From contig NZ_AXAP01000041.1 of assembly GCF_000472865.1 (NCBI RefSeq), forward strand, positions 404 to 64,403: 64,000 nt of DNA, written 5' to 3'. The notes under the pieces were generated by a model that saw only the letters and a program-made list of their open reading frames with translations, was not told the origin of the DNA and did not search any database. Source of the stretch: Bradyrhizobium elkanii WSM2783 (GTDB lineage: Bacteria; Pseudomonadota; Alphaproteobacteria; Rhizobiales; Xanthobacteraceae). Position numbers and translations under genes: made by a program. Each line of letters opens with the position of its first letter. Positions within the stretch are counted from its first letter, which is position 1. Below, one piece after another: positions 62,243-64,000 of this stretch.

Positions 62243-62903
62243 GTTCGGCCTTTATCCACGGGAAGAACAGTTCGATCCGCTCGGCGTGATGCTGTTCAAG
62301 GCGCTGCAGGTCGTCGCCTTCCTGTTTTTCCTCGCGTTGCTTGCGGTTTCGCCGGAGTCGAAGGAGGGGAAGATCGACTCCAAGGCCGAATTCATCATCA
62401 CGATGGACTGGCCCGACAATCATCCCGATGATTTCGATCTGTTCGTGCAGGATCCCGCAGGCAACATCGCCTGGTATCGCCGCCGCGAAGCCGGCTTCCT
62501 CACGCTCGATCGCGACGATCGTGGCGGTGCCAACGATTTCATCCTCGTCAACGGCAAGAAGATTCCTTCGCCGATCCGCGAGGAGATCGTCACCGTGCGC
62601 GGCATCATTCCTGGCGAATACACCGTGAATGTTTCGCATTTCCAGGCGACGACCGGGCAGCCGGTTCCGGTCAGCGTGAAGGTGCAGAAGCTCAATCCGA
62701 CCGCCCAAGTGATCTTCGACAACAAGTTGACGCTCGATCACACCGGCGATGAGAAAACCGCGCTGCGCTTCTGGGTCGATGCCGAAGGCAAGGTGGTCGA
62801 CGTCCAGCAGCGGCAGAAATCCCTGATGGAGACGTTCCGCAATGTGCGCGCAAACGGTGCGGACCTCGATCCGAAGACGGGCGTCAGGATGTCTCGTCCG
62901 TGA
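62232..62903 (+). CDS. Novel single-span periplasmic protein, probable stator partner (DUF2135-like domain)
   Basis: A 223-residue protein built like MotB/ExbD/TolR: short cytoplasmic N-terminus, one helix (about 18-40, PLGVMLFKALQVVAFLFFLA), then a periplasmic domain. Aligned on P-x-x-VML, the Asp that carries protons in ExbD/TolR is Gly18; Asp15 lies just before it and Lys23 is in the helix. Residues about 52-152 look like a DUF2135/YfaP-type beta domain: WPDNHPDDFDLFVQDPAGN, then RRREAGFLTLDRDD and PGEYTVNVSHF, rich in Asp as for calcium binding. The family is unnamed to me. Overlaps both neighbours (11 bp and 4 bp). Confidence 0.75.
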   Translation: MMDEFGLYPREEQFDPLGVMLFKALQVVAFLFFLALLAVSPESKEGKIDSKAEFIITMDWPDNHPDDFDLFVQDPAGNIAWYRRREAGFLTLDRDDRGGANDFILVNGKKIPSPIREEIVTVRGIIPGEYTVNVSHFQATTGQPVPVSVKVQKLNPTAQVIFDNKLTLDHTGDEKTALRFWVDAEGKVVDVQQRQKSLMETFRNVRANGADLDPKTGVRMSRP

Positions 62904-63508
62904 ACAACCTCCAGTCAGTCATCCTCACGCTCTCGGTCAGCTACGCTCTGATCAGCGCGCTGTTGCTCGTCATCCTGGTCTATGCACGCTTGCCTTGGTC
63001 GGCCAAGGCGGTCGCTGTGGTCGTGACCAGTGCGTTCTACATTGCGAGCTTCACGGGCGTCCGCGGCCTCTTGGGCTGGGCCAGCATCGACAGGCTGCCG
63101 GCCTCGTTCAAGCTGCTGCAGGCGCGCATTGTGGAGCCGCACTCGCTGGAGGGCGACCCGGGCTCGATCTATCTCTGGGTCGAGACCCTCGACGGAGACA
63201 ACCGGCCGAGCGGCATCCCCAGGGCCTACCGCATCCCCTACAGCGACTCGCTGGCGCAGAAGACCGATAAGGCCATCACCGAGATTGCGGCCGGCCGTCC
63301 CCAGGGCGGGCGGGCCGCGGATTTCGGGACCGGCGAGGGCGGCCTGATCGCGGCGGCCAGGGAATACATCACCCCGAGCGCCGTGATCGAGACGTCGGGG
63401 GGCGATCCCTCGACCGGCGGGGCGCTGATGGCGGCCCCAGGACCCGGAGAGGCGGTGTTATTTACCCCGCTGCTGCCACCGCGAATGCCTCCGAAGGATG
63501 TGCAATAG
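62900..63508 (+). CDS. Novel two-span membrane protein of the channel cassette
   Basis: A 202-residue protein of unknown family. Two membrane helices at about 6-28 and 36-58 are followed by a soluble part (SIYLWVETLDGDNRPSGIPR, then AYRIPYSDSLAQKTDKAI) and a Gly/Pro-rich tail (PGPGEAVLFTPLLPPRMP). The GTG start at 62900 overlaps the preceding stop (GTGA). With an odd number of proteins in the unit it may be an assembly or gating component. No terminator is evident after its stop. Confidence 0.72.
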   Translation: MNNLQSVILTLSVSYALISALLLVILVYARLPWSAKAVAVVVTSAFYIASFTGVRGLLGWASIDRLPASFKLLQARIVEPHSLEGDPGSIYLWVETLDGDNRPSGIPRAYRIPYSDSLAQKTDKAITEIAAGRPQGGRAADFGTGEGGLIAAAREYITPSAVIETSGGDPSTGGALMAAPGPGEAVLFTPLLPPRMPPKDVQ

Positions 63509-63730
63509 GTTCCTAGCTACTGATACAACCGGGTGCATTGGCTATCTGACAAACGTCAATCACGGATTATTGAGTAACAGATATTGAAATCTGTCAGTCA
63601 GAGATGCTATATCTACTTCCGGACGCCGGATGGGGCGCCCCGTGGTTTGCGGCCGCGAAGTGCCTGATCCGGAAGAGTTGAGTACCGGGTTCGGGTCAAA
63701 GAGCCGGCCACGGACTTGCCGGAGACTACG

Positions 63731-63835
63731 ATGATGACGATCGAGATTTTGCATTTGACCGAACAGATCCAGCGCTGGCTCAATCAGCAGGTGGCCCGCC
63801 ACTTGGCCGCCCAGGCGGAAAAATTGGCCCGCTAA
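63731..63835 (+). CDS. Possible 34-residue small protein
   Basis: A short reading frame MMTIEILHLTEQIQRWLNQQ, then VARHLAAQAEKLAR. It would form one amphipathic helix. GGAG lies 6 bases before the ATG, at good spacing, and an AT-rich stretch with an ACAGAT-N6-ATCTGT dyad (63577-63594) precedes it by about 140 bp. No family recognised; coding status rests on start context and helix periodicity. Confidence 0.4.
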   Translation: MMTIEILHLTEQIQRWLNQQVARHLAAQAEKLAR

Positions 63836-63932
63836 CTGGAATTAGGACTGCCTTAACGACCGGCCAGGCCGTTTTGCAATGCGCCTGACCGCCGGAGTGG
63901 AAAAGCCCAAGAGCTGGGGATAGGGTAAAGCC

Positions 63933-64000
63933 ATGAACGAAGCAGTCGTCTTGACCCCTGAACGTATCCTGGAGGTCACCGAGGACGTCCTGCGTCGCTA
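63933..64000 (+). CDS. TetR-family regulator, N-terminal end only
   Basis: The first 22 codons of a gene cut by the window edge: MNEAVVLTPERILEVTEDVL, then RR. The pattern TPERILE-x-x-E-x-VLRR is the first helix of TetR/AcrR DNA-binding domains. GGGGATAGGG lies 8-17 bases before the ATG at 63933. Ligand and targets cannot be told from this fragment. Confidence 0.65.
   Translation, partial: MNEAVVLTPERILEVTEDVLRR

Noticed and set aside
61481..63508. Zorya-type anti-phage system
   Set aside because: ZorAB also pairs a MotA-like protein with a single-span partner, but the partner here lacks an OmpA-type domain and no helicase or nuclease genes follow, so a defence label is not supported.

Overview
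The window looks like chromosome from an alphaproteobacterium of the Bradyrhizobium / Nitrobacteraceae group. The support is the high-GC coding, the N-terminus and fold of the Rhizobiales-type porin at the left end, the housekeeping set (icd, purC-purS-purQ, purL, bolA, grxD, rpsD, murI, purB), the DUF1476 protein typical of alphaproteobacteria, and many short palindromic intergenic repeats of kinds I associate with Bradyrhizobium. No rRNA, tRNA, CRISPR array or prophage was seen.

Layout. 1-7.9 kb is an accessory stretch: an IS1182-like transposase remnant, a porin, a second outer-membrane protein, a cytidine-deaminase-fold enzyme, several tiny conserved hypothetical genes and a gene-free block of repeats (6.8-7.9 kb). 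7.9-18.1 kb carries an acyl-CoA-dehydrogenase-like flavoprotein with a divergent LysR regulator, a frameshifted serine hydrolase, a second divergent LysR/SDR pair, a GrpB-family protein, an L,D-transpeptidase and a DUF4239 membrane protein. 18.5-21.7 kb is a compact three-gene cluster: catalase-like hemoprotein, unknown protein, DyP-type peroxidase. 22-26.7 kb has a DUF3455 protein, icd, a TrmJ-type tRNA methyltransferase fused to a DUF559 nuclease-like domain, and a membrane GGDEF protein.

26.7-32.6 kb is a coherent nitrogen-scavenging unit: a PAS-AAA-Fis sigma-54 activator is divergent from a NrtA/CmpA-type binding protein, permease, ATPase and cyanase. The gap between them holds a perfect 14-bp-arm palindrome and, about 100 bp downstream, a near-consensus -24/-12 promoter. 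32.7-42.1 kb holds a decayed secreted-protein gene, DUF1476, purC-purS-purQ with a TctC-type binding protein coupled to purQ, a peptide-type ABC binding protein, an EamA transporter, a thioesterase and purL. 42.2-49.9 kb has an acyltransferase, small envelope proteins, bolA, LtrA, the ergothioneine genes egtD and egtB, grxD and a macro-domain protein.

49.9-59 kb: serine hydrolase plus the stump of a paralogue, threonine aldolase, rpsD, an orphan E2-like acyltransferase, an HpcH/HpaI aldolase, a class A beta-lactamase, murI, cytochrome b561 and purB. 59.2-64 kb: a LuxR-type two-component system on the minus strand, then a plus-strand cassette of a MotA/TolQ/ExbB-type channel subunit and two overlapping novel membrane proteins, and finally the start of a TetR regulator.

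The best candidates for undescribed biology are the 61.5-63.5 kb channel cassette, the catalase/unknown/DyP triad at 18.5-21.7 kb, the TrmJ-DUF559 fusion, and the sigma-54-controlled cyanate unit whose binding protein has a Cys/His N-terminal extension ahead of its Tat signal. All functional calls come from reading the sequence; no database search was run.
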